A DNA stretch of 64,000 nt from contig CM065168.1 in the NCBI GenBank assembly GCA_033026295.1, positions 37,088,875-37,152,874 of the forward strand, written 5' to 3'. Within the stretch, counting starts at the first letter, position 1. Each line of letters begins with the position of its first letter. The position numbers were made by a program, and so were the translations under genes. Under the pieces are notes generated by a model. The model made no database searches. It saw nothing but the letters and a program-made list of their open reading frames with translations, and was not told the DNA's origin. The DNA is from Channa striata. Lineage: Eukaryota; Chordata; Actinopteri; Anabantiformes; Channidae. Positions 24,301 to 38,000 of the stretch are shown one piece after another.

Positions 24301-26039
24301 GCGAAGCAGGAAGTAGGTGCAGGTGCTGCTTCCCCATCGTATTGTCCTGCTGCAGGAGAACTACAGTTTGTTCTGCTTCGACGCTTTAACCCGAGCTCCC
24401 CGTCGTCCACATTACAGTTTCAGATCTGTTCATTTGCCGGAGATGTCACATGCTGCGTTTCTGTTCCCTGATGATGTTGAGAAAGGGTAAATCCAAAAGC
24501 CGTGCCTCTGCCTGCTCGTTACGCCTCTGCAGTTTCTGGTGTTTATCAAGAAACAAGTGAAATCATGGAAATACTGGTCCCATGCAGACTACTGTTAACT
24601 GAGTTATGTGTGGATCAGGAAAATATTTTGACTGACATAAACTGGACTAACTAGGTTCAAGTCCTTCAGGCAAGTTGTACAACTACCTTTGAACCAAATC
24701 TTGACTCCACACCTGCTCCCATGTTGCTGCTCTGACTGTCAAAAAGTCACTTTGTCCAGACCAGACAGTATTTATGAGACTAGATCTAATGCATAATCCT
24801 GTTTTTTCAGTTCTGCTGCCATGTTTCCTCGTGTCCCGCTCTGACATGCCTCGTTCCCACAGATATTAAAAACGACTGTGAGATAAAGTTTAGCTCTTTG
24901 CCAGAAAAGTTAACAAAAATCCTGTTTGTCACTACTTCGGCACTCAGATTATTCAGAACAGAGCCCACACGTACATTTTTAAATACAAAAGCAAACATGG
25001 TCATTATGCAGAGGTATACAAAGCGTACTGATGTGTATAATTATATTGTTGGTGTATTATAATGCAACACGTCTTCGTTTTAATGTTGGTCTAGATGGAG
25101 CTACTTTTAACTACCGTTTACAGTACCTAAAGCTTTCCACCCCTTAACTTCTCTTCTTTTATTACTTTTCAACAGTCAACCAAGAGCAGTTTAATTGACT
25201 TTTAAAAACTAATTATTTCATGTACTATACTGTAAATACTGTGAGGTTGTTAGGAATATTTTTTTAATAATACAATAAAGAAAACAGATGCAAATACAGA
25301 GCTAAACATTTTTTTTTTACGTTTTTAATTTTCAGGAACAAAATTAAATCAAATTTATTTATCACAAATTGCAAACATTTAAATTCGGGACAATTAAATC
25401 AGGTTTTGGAAATTCCCCCCATAAAAAATTCAGCAGGAAAACACACACAGTGTTTTACGTGGGATTCAGCACAGGTGCCACTGAGCTACGATGCACAATA
25501 GTGAAACTGAGGCAGCTAAATATAGTTCATCGTCGTTGTGTTTTAATGCTGACGCGTGGTTTCCAAATATACACAAGGTTAAAAATATCCTCAGTAATAA
25601 AAAAGAAAAATACTATAAATGACCACTGTTACTTATAGCCTGTATCTGTGGACCAGTAAAGACTCTGCACATCCACACACTTTGTTTTCAGTTCAGCCTG
25701 AGCACAGGAACTGGACTCTGTGTAGTAGCTCTAATTTTGAAACAAAGCTTAATGGAAAACAAATGCAATTTTTAATAAACAGTCATTTTTAAAAATCACT
25801 ATGGCCACAATTGTGAATGCTAAACAAGGAGACGTATGCATTGCACCTCCATCCTAAACTAGCACCTACACCTAACTGGTCTCTAAGCCAGGCTGACCTC
25901 TATTGTCTTGCTTAACAATGTTCCTAAATACGCTTTTCATTTGGAAGAGGAAGAATGTGTGTTTTTCTGTAGAAATTAGAGTCCAAGCATGACCAGCACA
26001 GTTCAGAGTCGAGTTGTAATCAGCCCCAGTAAGTGGAAA

Positions 26040-26080
<41 letters not shown>

Positions 26081-29000
26081 CCCTGGAACAATGACTTATT
26101 ACTTGTAGTGATTGTCACAGACAATAAACAGCATGTCCTTGGTTCCCCTCAGCGTTTTTCAGCTTATTGCTTCGGTTGTAAGACCAACACATTTCCTGTC
26201 TTGCTTCGGTGGCGTAGCCCCAGTTTGTGCCCGTCGTGTGTACGTGTTGCACTTAAACTCGAGCAAATGAACTTGCAGTGCTCGGAAAAACCCAGAAGGG
26301 CATTTAAAACCACTTACTGTTGGTCTGATGATATTTCTAGAGTTACAAAATACTCCTTTAGCCACCTGCATGAAGATATTTCATCTGCTGCACAACAGAA
26401 AAACATTTTTTTATCTGTTTCCTGAGTCTGTTTCCTATTCAAGCGCTCAACCAGCCGCCATCTTTGTTTTGATTCACAAACAGAGGTTCAACTGGAGAAA
26501 TTTATTTAAAAAATGTTTTTTTATAATTATTCTGTAGATGTCAGTACTTTGACATACAGGACGATGAAACAGTATTTGGGAAATGTAGAGTTACTCTGGA
26601 CCCACAGCCAAATATTATAACAAGCTGCTTTGTTTCTCAAATATCACATTAACAATTAACTGACCCGAGTGAAAAGTTTCGTTACGCGAATCCTGCAGGT
26701 AAAGTGCTCAGTGCTTTATGCTACAGCCAGACAACTCATTAGCAACTATTTGATGAACCTACCGGAATATTTATCTGCTAAAAACCTAGATGTGTCCCTC
26801 AGGACTGGCTGGTGTATTGCTATAACTAGGGCTCCTGGAACAAGTCCTTGCAATGTTTAATCATTTATACAGATTATGACAAGTCCCCCTCTTGCCGAAG
26901 TTTTTAAGATGTGGTGCTGCATGTTTGTGTCCTGCAGCTTGTGAAACAATGTCAGGCCATGCTGGACGCAGGCAGAGTCTACTGCCAGAACAGCAAGAAC
27001 TTCGTCGGCGGTCTCCGAGATCTGGTACAACCATGCTCCGGGGACAAGACAGTGCAGGTGAGAGGAGCAGAGTGTATCATCTGTCCTATTGTTTAATACC
27101 ATCATTCCTGCACGTTCTTTTTTGTCACACATGTATTGAAAGGAAATATAACTGCAGTTATGATTGGATTGCAGCTGAATAGACTGAAATGAGCCTGGCT
27201 GGCATTAAAATTTACACTATAACTGTTTGACCAGGATTATGGGAGTGTGTAATGTAAGATGTCTGTCTTGCAGGAGTGTTTGGAGAAATTTTCCAAAAAG
27301 CTGACTGTCATTTTAGAAGCACAAGGGGTGAGTGTGCCTGTCTGGGCCTTTGATTTACTATCTTCACGCACATTTTCCATTCTGGTCATGAGGCCTATCA
27401 GCTGCAGCGTGTGGTCAGACAAAGCCGCTGCACACACTCGAACACACAACGTTTGACATTTAACTGTTATCTGTAAGAACACATTTTTCTCTGTCTGCTT
27501 TCACCCTGTTAGGAAGTGATCGAAACCACGCAGAAGGCAGTGAAGATGAAGCTGCAGAACTTTGTGAAAGAGTGAGCGAGCCGTTTGGTGGACTTGTGTG
27601 CTTATTTAATCGGATCCTTATGTTTGTGGCGCCTCACTCCCACCAGCACTAACACGACACAAAAATGCCCTCAGCCACCTTCTTCCGACTGAGTCACTCG
27701 CTGCTGGTCTGCCATTAGTGCACTGCATTAAATACATATTACAGACTTATGACCTTTCATCATGCTGTTCTTCTTTGTGGGTATGATTAAATGAGAGAAA
27801 GGGTGTGTGATAGTGACAATATTCATTAGATGGATTTTAAGTCAGCGACAGTTTGATTAAACTCCTGTGAGCCGGCAGGCCTTCACATTTCTTATCTGAA
27901 CACAGACTGACACAGGGGTCTGCAAACAAGCTTTATTGAATTAAAATGATACCACTCAAAAAACATATGAATAATACATGACCCAACCTACACAATCTGT
28001 TTAGATTTGATGGAAATCATGGTGCAAACACAATATGTAATACTATAATAGAATATATAACCAAATTACTGATTACTACTTATCTGTAGTTAAAAAGAAG
28101 GTTTCAAATGAAGGTTAGATACTTTTAAATACTTGGACAACTAAATTCACTCTTCTAAACTCTTTTTTTTTTTTAAATCCAGAGACGTCCGTCGGTTTAA
28201 GGATGTACGCAAGGAGTTTGAGCGCAGCAGCGAAAACCTGGAGGGGGCGCTGGCGAGGAACGCTCAGGCTCCGCGCGGGAAGCAGCACGAGGTGGACGAG
28301 GCGAGCAACGCCCTGCTCAATGCCCGCAAGGCATTTCGCTCTGAGGCCTTGGACTACGTCTTGGAGGTGAGAAAGAAGGCTTGAGGAAAATCTCACCTTT
28401 TCGTCGCTTCGCTTTTAAACATGTAGGATCCAATTATACGATATAAGTGAGAAAACAAACCTGTTAAATCGGTCAGCCAAAAATACAGCAATTCTGAAAC
28501 CCAACAAAGCCCCATAAAGAAACGCGATGTGGGGCAAAGACCCATAAACAGCGGCCTAGATATAATCGACTACAGCACGTCTGATTACAGCTGTGCCTTT
28601 ACTGTTTTGACTGATAACAGGTTTGCCTCTGGACTTGTGGCGCCCAGTGGTTTAGCCGGCCATTGAGTTTTTTGGATGCTTCCTTTTGTTTCAGATTAAT
28701 GTCATTGAGGCCAAGAAGAAGACAGACATCCTGATGGCAGTGAGTCCACATTAAACTATTTGGACAGACAAACGAGATGTTTGCATCCTAAAAATATACA
28801 TTTTGCTCTATGATCAACTGCTTTTTATGGGATAGTGGGTATTTGTTACTTTTTAGAAGATAAGAAGAAAATGTTGAAACCTCTTACAAGACTTTCTTAT
28901 GTTTTCTGTCAGATGCTATCAATGATGGAAGCCCAGGCTCAGTTCTTCCAACATGGTCACCAATCTCTCTCAGAGCTGGACGAGTATCGACGAAAGCTGA

Positions 29001-32000
29001 CCGATGAGGTATCAGCTTGTTAGAGTCTGGACTGATTTAATTTCCTTTGTTAGAAATGTATTTGCATCACAGCTGTCTAACAGAGATGTTTTAAAGAAGG
29101 TGGATTTGCACACACCTGCTGGGTGCTTGGTAAAAGCGTATTATAAAGTAAAACATGCATTATGCAGCATGTAGAAAACACTGCTGCTGTACCTGCTGCT
29201 GCTGCTCCTGCTAGCGGGCTTTTTTTCGAAAGATGCATATCTGGGAGGACAAATAGTAATATTTGACCAGATGTTATTCTTAGCTTCAAGCTGATTTTTA
29301 TCTCAAAACAGATGGGATGGAGCTTCCAACCATGTGGATGTAAGTTATGTAGGAAATCAGTTAAAATTTAGTGATGATGTACATACCAGTGATATGGTGG
29401 TTGGCCTAGTCAAAATTTAAATATTTTGCCATGATGATGATAACTTTTGGGGGCTCACATCACTTTTTGCAGAGGAAGAATTGCTGGCTAAGTCTTTTAC
29501 TTTTCGCCTGCCTTACTTGAGCTTGCAGGAAGAAAGAGAGTTACCGCAGTTGACCTTTCAGCTTGATTCATTTTAAGAATATGGCGAAGCCGTACAGGCA
29601 GGCTTTTCACAGAAGCCTTTCAACCTGAGGACCGCTTACTTTCTGTTCTTTACTTCATTTCAAAAGGTCACAGGCCAAAGACATGGCAATCACTGCTCTG
29701 AAGAAGGCATATTAACAGCCATCTGTCAAAGTAGCAGGAGAAACCACAAGATCAAAAAAACCATCAAGTTTTTTAAAACTTTGCATTTAATGAGGCAGGA
29801 AATCAAACTGTGCTGTTCTAGAGTGAATAACCATTTTGAATATAAATAATTAGGGGCATTTGTGCAGTACAATATGAGGCAAAAATGTTTAGGCACGTTG
29901 CAACAGACAGTTGTTGACCTCCCCTTGTTGCATGGGGCTGAAGAATTGCAATATGACATTACACTTTCATCATGACAGGAAAAAGTGAGCAACAACAGGA
30001 AATATTTCACATGTCTGTGTGTCACTGCATGCGTGGCTGATTCTTTGCTTTAGAAATGGGCCTAAACTGTCAGTTTGAACACAAGCAGGATTACAACTGA
30101 GTGTGTGTGTTAAATAAAAATACAAGATCAGGAAATTAATTTATCTGCACTTAGTGCTCAAATCAAACTACTACAAAGCTCTTCCTGTGTCAACAGGAAA
30201 TGAAAGGAATGATCATAGGCAGTTGAGACAAAGAGAGAGAGAGAAATGAACAGGACTATACACAAACAGACTCCTCGAGAGAAATCATGTGTGTCGTTTC
30301 TCAGTTTGGAACAGGATGTTCAACACTTCCCAGTTCCTGTTTCCTGAAGAGGCTGTAGGAGTGATAACCCACTTTGAACATGTCGATCTCTTTCTATTTT
30401 AGTTTTTCTCAAATGCGAGGAAAGGAAAGAGGGAAAGTTATCCATAAAAACAGTGATTAGACAAAACACCAACTGCCAATAGACACAAAGAGAAAGAAAT
30501 ATAGTTGAACAAGTTTTCAAAAGGTTTTTACCGCTTTTTATTTTGACTCCTCTAATAATTGATGAGTTTTCTCACATTCTGTAATATTTATATAACACTT
30601 GATCAGCCAACAGTGTAGAGTAACGCACAAAACCTTCTGTTATAAATCGAGTTGAAGCCCCGATAGTCTCAGCAATTTAATTTGCGCAAAAATAATAATA
30701 GATATAAATACCAAATATGTTTTTATATTAGAAAATTCAAAACTGTTGATGTTGGCAGCCTGAAGAAAGTTTAATTGAGCAAACAATTTAATATTTAACA
30801 TTTGTCTGGAGAATGACCTTTGTGTCCCTTTTTGTTTTCCAGCACACTCAGTTTGTTTTAAATGCAGCCAGAGAGAAGAGGGACATGGAGCAAAAACACG
30901 CTGCCATCAAGAAAAAGGTAACATGTTTTTAAAAAAGCCAATTCTCCAGTTTTATCCTGCTTATGTGAAAAATATGAACAAAGCTCTTTTTGTTCCCAAA
31001 AATCATCTCTGCTTAATCGTCTTGAATGAACCTGAATCTCCGATTGAGCTGTTAACGGTTGAGTTGCATTGTGGGAAATGTAGGCGCCAGGTCATCACAT
31101 CATAGATGAATGAATATCTGTTTTTTTTAGCATCAACTTGGTCCTTTGATTTTTGTTTTTACATACAGTTACATCATCTCTGCACAGTTCTTGACAATAA
31201 GTGTTATCTTAAATATTTCTAGGACGTGTCCTATGATGATTCCATCATGGATTTCAATGCAGATGCAGCAAATGGGATCGCTATGGAGGGATACCTCTAT
31301 AAGAGAGCCAGCAACGCCTTCAAGACCTGGAGCAGGTACAGGTTTACCAACAGAATGGTCACAGACAGAGGAGCTGCAGCGTTTTCTGCCTCCATGGTTC
31401 TTAGAAAATGATTTCCTGGAGATTTACCATGACAACCATTTGTTGTATTTGTTATTGTTGACTAATTGTTCCTTAAGCAACAGGAAATTTAATGGCCAAA
31501 TGACAGAATATATGCTCATGTTTTATTCTCTTTCTTCCTCAGGCGCTGGTTTTCAATTCAAAAAAATCAGCTGGTGTACCAGAAGAAATTCAAGGTATGC
31601 TTTCAAGACTATACATTTAAAAAATGCATTTCTAAAAAGGTGACCTCCTTTTAAATAGAATGTCGATTCAAACGATAGACATGAAAGTGAGATAGAGTTT
31701 TATTTAACAAGCAAACACATGCTCTGGTTGACCAGCGTTTTATTGCCGGCATCTTCCTCAGGACCAGCCTACAGTTGTGGTGGAGGACTTGCGTCTTTGC
31801 ACTGTGAAGCCCAGCAGTGAAAATGAGAGACGATTCTGCTTTGAAGTCGTCTCCCCATCAAAGTGAGTTTGTGTGGGTGCAAATGTTCATGCATACTTGT
31901 TTTCTTTGGTGCTGACTTACCGTCAGTGTCAAGGGTTCAGATTAAAGCGTAAGCTACCAGTTTGTCCATGACTTTTCTCAGGCACAGAGAAACTAGGAGA

Positions 32001-35000
32001 TCTGACTGTGTGGCCGTGTGTGTGTAGGTGTTGTTTGTTGCAGGCAGACTCGGAAAGGCAGCAGCAGGCTTGGATCAGTGCCGTCCAAAACAGCATCGCC
32101 TCGGCCTTCCAGGAACGCAGAGAAGACCCACACAGCCCAGTGAGAACGCGCACGCAAACATTCAGTGGGAGTTTAAAGGCGCGTGGAAACACACAGGAAG
32201 TCTCATGTCTTCATGCGTATCCTGATTACTGTGTTTGTGTGTTTATCAGAGACAGCGCTGTAGTTCGGTGTCAGTGGGCAGTTTAGGAGGAGGGGGAGGA
32301 GGAGGAGGCATTGATCCGGAGAACGAGGGATGTAAGGCGCTGGAGGTGATTCAGGCCATCGCGGGGAACAGGCAGTGTTGCGACTGCGGGGAGCCTGGTC
32401 CCGATTGGGCCTCCATCAACCTAGGCATCACACTTTGCATCGTCTGCTCAGGAATACACAGGTACACACACTCACACACACATGCGCGCATGCATGCACG
32501 CACACGTTTGGCTTGAAAACTGAGCTTTAATGGTTTCCTGCTGTCAACAGGAGCCTGGGAGTCCATTTTTCGAAAGTACGCTCCCTCACTCTCGACTCCT
32601 GGGAGCCAGAACTCATTAAGGTAATTTACCCTTTTAACTACAACAGCTACACCAGCTCATTATTGCCATTTGTGTGTTAACACAAAGTTCCAGGGAGACT
32701 AATGATTATGCAACACATTATGTAATTGTTTACTTTAACTTAACTTGCCTAATTGAGCAATTAGCTCTGAAATAGCTTCATTATTTTCTTATTTCTTTAG
32801 TTGATGTGTGAATTAGGAAACACAGTAATCAACCGGATCTATGAAGCTCGGATTGATGAGATCACCATCAAGAAACCTCATCCTTCCAGTCCCAGGTACA
32901 ATGAATGCTGTCCAATGTACACACATTAATATGACATTTCACAAATTATTTTTTACATGAATTTTGAATACTAATTCTGTGACTCTAAAGGACATTTTAG
33001 GTGCAGTTAACATGCATTAAAAATGGAAGGGATTGTCTACCAAAACAGTGCTTTAGGATTTTCAACAAAGGTGTTGACTTATAGCTTCAAATGAAGATAT
33101 TTAATCATTGGATGTTCTGTTATGATATGAAATTATTGGTTGTGCTTGTTATGTTGGTTTAGGGATATGTTTGTTATGGGGCTCCATAGGTTTATGCTTA
33201 TGTAATAATGCCCAGTTAATTGCTTTCATTGTTGAAATATTGATATTTATGTTGTTTTGATTCAATATTGTAGGAATTAGCAGCAGGGATGGTCTACCAT
33301 AAATGATAAACCACATATATAGGAAACCCATGATGGTTTTGATTAGCACCTGCTTAAAAGGAGAATAAACTAAACCACACCTTTGTTGGAACATTTAAAC
33401 TGAACTGCTGACAGAAAGGTGAATGATGAAACATAAATCTGCCGGGGTGAAAATGAAATTACTTTCATAAATACTTTCAAACATATTTATTAAAGAACAT
33501 TCTGCCTCAATAGAACATTAAAACAACAATAGAACAAAAACATTCTACTGCAATAAGTCATTTTATATTGTTCTGTGTGTGTGTGTCTGAGAGAGATACA
33601 ACACACACCTGTACTGGAAAGGAACTTATTTCCAAATGTAAAAATCATTTATTAAAGTGCTGATGCCACACTACCACAGCTTCACAGAATCTAAACATCT
33701 CCTCCTGCTGTTCCATTAATGGCATTACATAAAGGGTTAAATCTGTCTGAACACGACATCATTTTACACTGATTACAGATTAACTTGTTTGAGTGGATGG
33801 GTTGCATCTCTCCACAGTTCTAAAATAAAAATGAGTGCACACAGCAGTTCAGTGGCCATATTCAAAGTTTTATGTGGTTTTCAAATATTATATCAGCAGC
33901 TTACTACCGTCTCTAGACTTTTCTTTTTGACTTCCTCTTCTCTTCTTTCTGTGTCACAGCAGACAGGAAGTGCCTCAGGTACATGTTACAGATGGTTAAT
34001 GTTGTAACTAAAGTGTCCTATCGATATGCATGCTTTCTGCAGCATGAACATTCACTCTTGTCTCGTCTGGGCTTACTTTGCGTGATTATTTTACTGTATA
34101 AGCCTATTTGAAATATTAATGTTCATGTAGTGTTTGTGTTACACTTTTTTTGTCACATATTAACCAACCAAATGTGCAATGGCACATAGCTGCTGAACAT
34201 AAAGGTGTTTGTAAGCTGAATGCAGACTTGCAGACCTTTTTGCTGTAATGAAATGGTAAAGAAGGAAAAATGCTGTGGATTCGAACTGAGATCAAGCAAA
34301 GCCAGCAAAATGCCGACAAACATAACCCTGCTAATAGGCTAATTTTTGTTTTGTGGGAAAAAAAACTATTTGCTACATCTGTCTAATTTTTAATTTCTGT
34401 CTCACAGAGGGGACAAGGAGTCATGGATCAAGTCGAAGTACGTGGAGAAGAAGTTTATCCAAAAGCTTCCTGAGACTGGCAGGAACCCTCCCCTGAGACG
34501 ATCCAGCGGCAGGAGAAACCGAGCCACCATACAGGAGCAGAACGTACGGCCACCACTTAAACCCAAACCGAACCGAGCAACTTTGCCTCGGGTCACAGGT
34601 AAAACCTGAAACACGGCACACGGGGCGATGACACTGAAACCAGTGGGCATTGAAAGGTCTAACTCAGCTGGTTTGTTGCTTGTTGTCTGCTTCTTCACTC
34701 ACTTATCTGTGTTGATGTCAGCCTAACAGGAACACGCACAGTAAAGTTGGTGATCCAGCAAAAGTTGATAATAAAAGAGCCAAGTCGGCTCTATTTTCTG
34801 TGCGTGTAACAGTAACTGACTCTCCCTCTGTCTCTCACTTTTCCTCTCTTGCTTGTTTCCTTAGGGCTGAGCCCCAGTGACCTTGTCCAAAAGAACAATA
34901 CAAGCTTTCACAAAGGTAACATAAAACACACACAGACACACGTGACGTGACAAAGAAAATCTATTAAAACAAGATAATTAAAATAAATACAGTAAAACTA

Positions 35001-38000
35001 GAAACACATTTTCAATGTTTTACGATGACGCATATATTAAATTTAGTCTGTAAACGAGGTAATAATGTGTCCGAATGTCCTCTTCCTGTTTATAAAAAGA
35101 TGAGTCAATTCTCTTCTCGCCCTCAGATGAAGATGAGGAACAAGAGGATCTGAGCGGCCTTCATCCCGGAGCTTTACTGTACCGATCAGCAGCCCTACAG
35201 AATTTCCCCGTCATGGCCGACGCTTTGGCTCACGGAGCGGACGTTAACTGGGTTAACGTGGCTGAGGAGTCGAGCACGCCGTTGATACAGGCCGTCTCAG
35301 GGGTGAGGACACAAATTAATGTCAATAAATGAACGATAATATTAGCAGAGACTTTCTGACCGCTGCTGCCCTGCCAAAATCAGACGCATAAATGCAACTC
35401 TCATCATAGATCTCCAGGAAATAATTTCTCATGACTTTTCCTCTCGTTCCAATTTCAGACCAAAATATCCACAAGCAAAATAAAACGTATATCCACCAAT
35501 TTGTCATGAAATATAAAAATGAACCATTTTCCCTTTTGTGTGAGGTTTCCTGCTGCACTCTCCTCCAGCCAAAGTCCAAAGTACATGTTGCACTAAGAAT
35601 AACTAGTAACTGACAAGACATTTCCCAAACACGTTCATGAAAACAACAGATACTTAAAATTACTTTTTTAGCCTTATGATTTGTTATAGTCTAAGAATGA
35701 CTAAGCCCTCAGTATGTTTGTAGCTGTTTCAATTAAAAAATCTTTAATTGGAACCATTTGATGCCACCAGCACTGTTGTATTTTGTCTTCTGTTGAGAGA
35801 AAGTGATAATTGCTAAACATTAGTGGGAATATACAGGTTGTCTAACAGTAAGAATCCCACATTCTTGTGTTTGGACCAGAATGCTTTGGCAGCCTGCGAG
35901 TTCTTGCTGCAGAACGGTGCCAACGTCAACCAGGCCGACAGCAACGGCAGAGGACCGCTGCACCATGCCACCATACTGGGTCACACCGGGTATGACGTAC
36001 ACACACACACACACACACACAGTTTTACTGTTTGCCTTCTGGCAATTGTTCATATTAGTGTAGGAAATCAAACACGCGAACATGCAGGACACATAGTAGG
36101 AACAATTGTATAACACACCTACTGATTTTTTCCAATTTTTTAAATCAAGTTTTTTATAATTCATATGCTTTAAAAACCTGATGCTGGTTTCTGAGCCAGA
36201 AACAGCATTTGCAGTGGTTAGGTCTCAGACAGAAATGCAAGCGCAAATAGATTACTTTAAACACAAACCTTTTTAAGCCTTTAGGCACCGTGCCCGAAAC
36301 CATTAACAGAGCTAAACAGATTCACCCTGTCTGCCCGAATGATATTTCATTGTTGTGCAATGTAAGAAATCTCAGCAGAAAGGAAGTGGTTGAAATAAAA
36401 GAATCTTCTTTGGAGCCCACAGACAAGATGAAGTCACTAATTTCAGCTGTTTTATGGCTTGAGTTTTGTTTGAGATTTGTGTGCAGTTAATTCAGTTTTG
36501 AGTATTGATGTCATATTTAATTTCAAAGCAATGTCCCTACAGCACCAGAACTAGCTTTATACTATTATCTCTACTAAATCGACTTAACTGGAAAACATAA
36601 CCAGCTTTGCTCGTTACCAATCACATAAAGGACGCCTTCACTTGTATTGAACTTGCTTTTTTTGGTTCTACTCTAGGTCGTACCTCATTTGTAAGTCGCT
36701 TTGGATAAAGGCATCTGCCATATGACTAAATGTAATAAACTTCCCTCTGACTTCCCTACTTTCAAATATCTCTCTTCTTGTAGCTGAAAAATGCCTCCAG
36801 ATGACATCACTTGTCATCTCACTGGTCACACTATGGAGTTTGTTATCATGATTAATCTGCTATTCCAGAGCTCCCCCGGGTGACATCATCTGAACTCCTA
36901 ATGGTGAAAAACTGCTCTGGGTGATGTCATCTGGAGGAGTTTTTCAGCTAGAATCAGAGAAATATTTTAATATAGGGAAATCAGAGGGATATTTAAAAGC
37001 ACAAATATACATTTACACCCTAAACTAAAGCCATACAAAGCAAGTTGAAAATTTCAGCCTTTGGAACATGATTTGTTATAATGGATGTTTTTTGTTTTTT
37101 TTTACAAAACGTTTATTGGTTTCAAGAAACTGATTTTGACAAATCTATTAAAGATTATTGATAGATTCAGAAACAAAACTGCATTTCCAACTCATCTACA
37201 GAACCTCAAAGACAAAGATAATAATGCAATTTAATATGGCAGTTTTCTACCAGATGAAGTTGTCATAGACACATCAAAACAACTTTACATCCTCATTAGG
37301 ACATTCTAGTATTGTTGTTATGTTATTTTTGATAGGGTTACAAAGGATGCACAGGTGTAAAAAGAGAAGGAAAACTGCAGGAAATTGCTGGTAATACATA
37401 ACACTCACCATCTTACTCTGTGTTTCTGATCTTTTCCAGGTTGGTTTGTCTCTTCTTGAAGCGAGGAGCTGACTACAATGCCAAAGATAAGAACGACAAA
37501 GACCCTGTAACTATTGCTTTGGACAACGCCAATGCTGACATTGTAACTCTGTAAGTGTTTCTTGTGTCTAGACAAATGTATGGTGGCAGTAACAAAAGAG
37601 AAAAACTTTTCACACCTGTGTTTTGTGTTTTGTGAAATGTGTTTTGCACTTCATAACCGCTGTAGGGAAACTCTGATGCATCATGTAAATGAACGAAGAA
37701 CAGCGGCTCATCTGACACGTCTCCTCTCTTTCAGGCTGCGGATCGCCAAAATGAACAAGGAGATGCGAGAGATGGACGGAGCATTTGGCCAATCAGGTCA
37801 ATCGGGGGGGCAGGGATCAGGGGGAATACTGAGTGGTACAGTAGGTGGGCTGGCCCACACCAGGAAAAGCCTCCAAGCTATAAAGAACCATATAAGTGGG
37901 TGGGCTCTGGGGGGGCAAAATGATTAGCATAGATAGAAGTCAGTTCTGCGGTGAGCTTGTTTTGGTTGTACGCTAAAGGGAAAAAGCAAACAAAACTTAT

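Noticed and set aside
33958..33979. Possible acap1 microexon between exons 16 and 17 (CAGACAGGAAGTGCCTCAG with flanking AG and GT)
   Set aside because: Its length of 16 or 19 nt would break the frame of exon 17, whereas direct joining of exons 16 and 17 keeps it.
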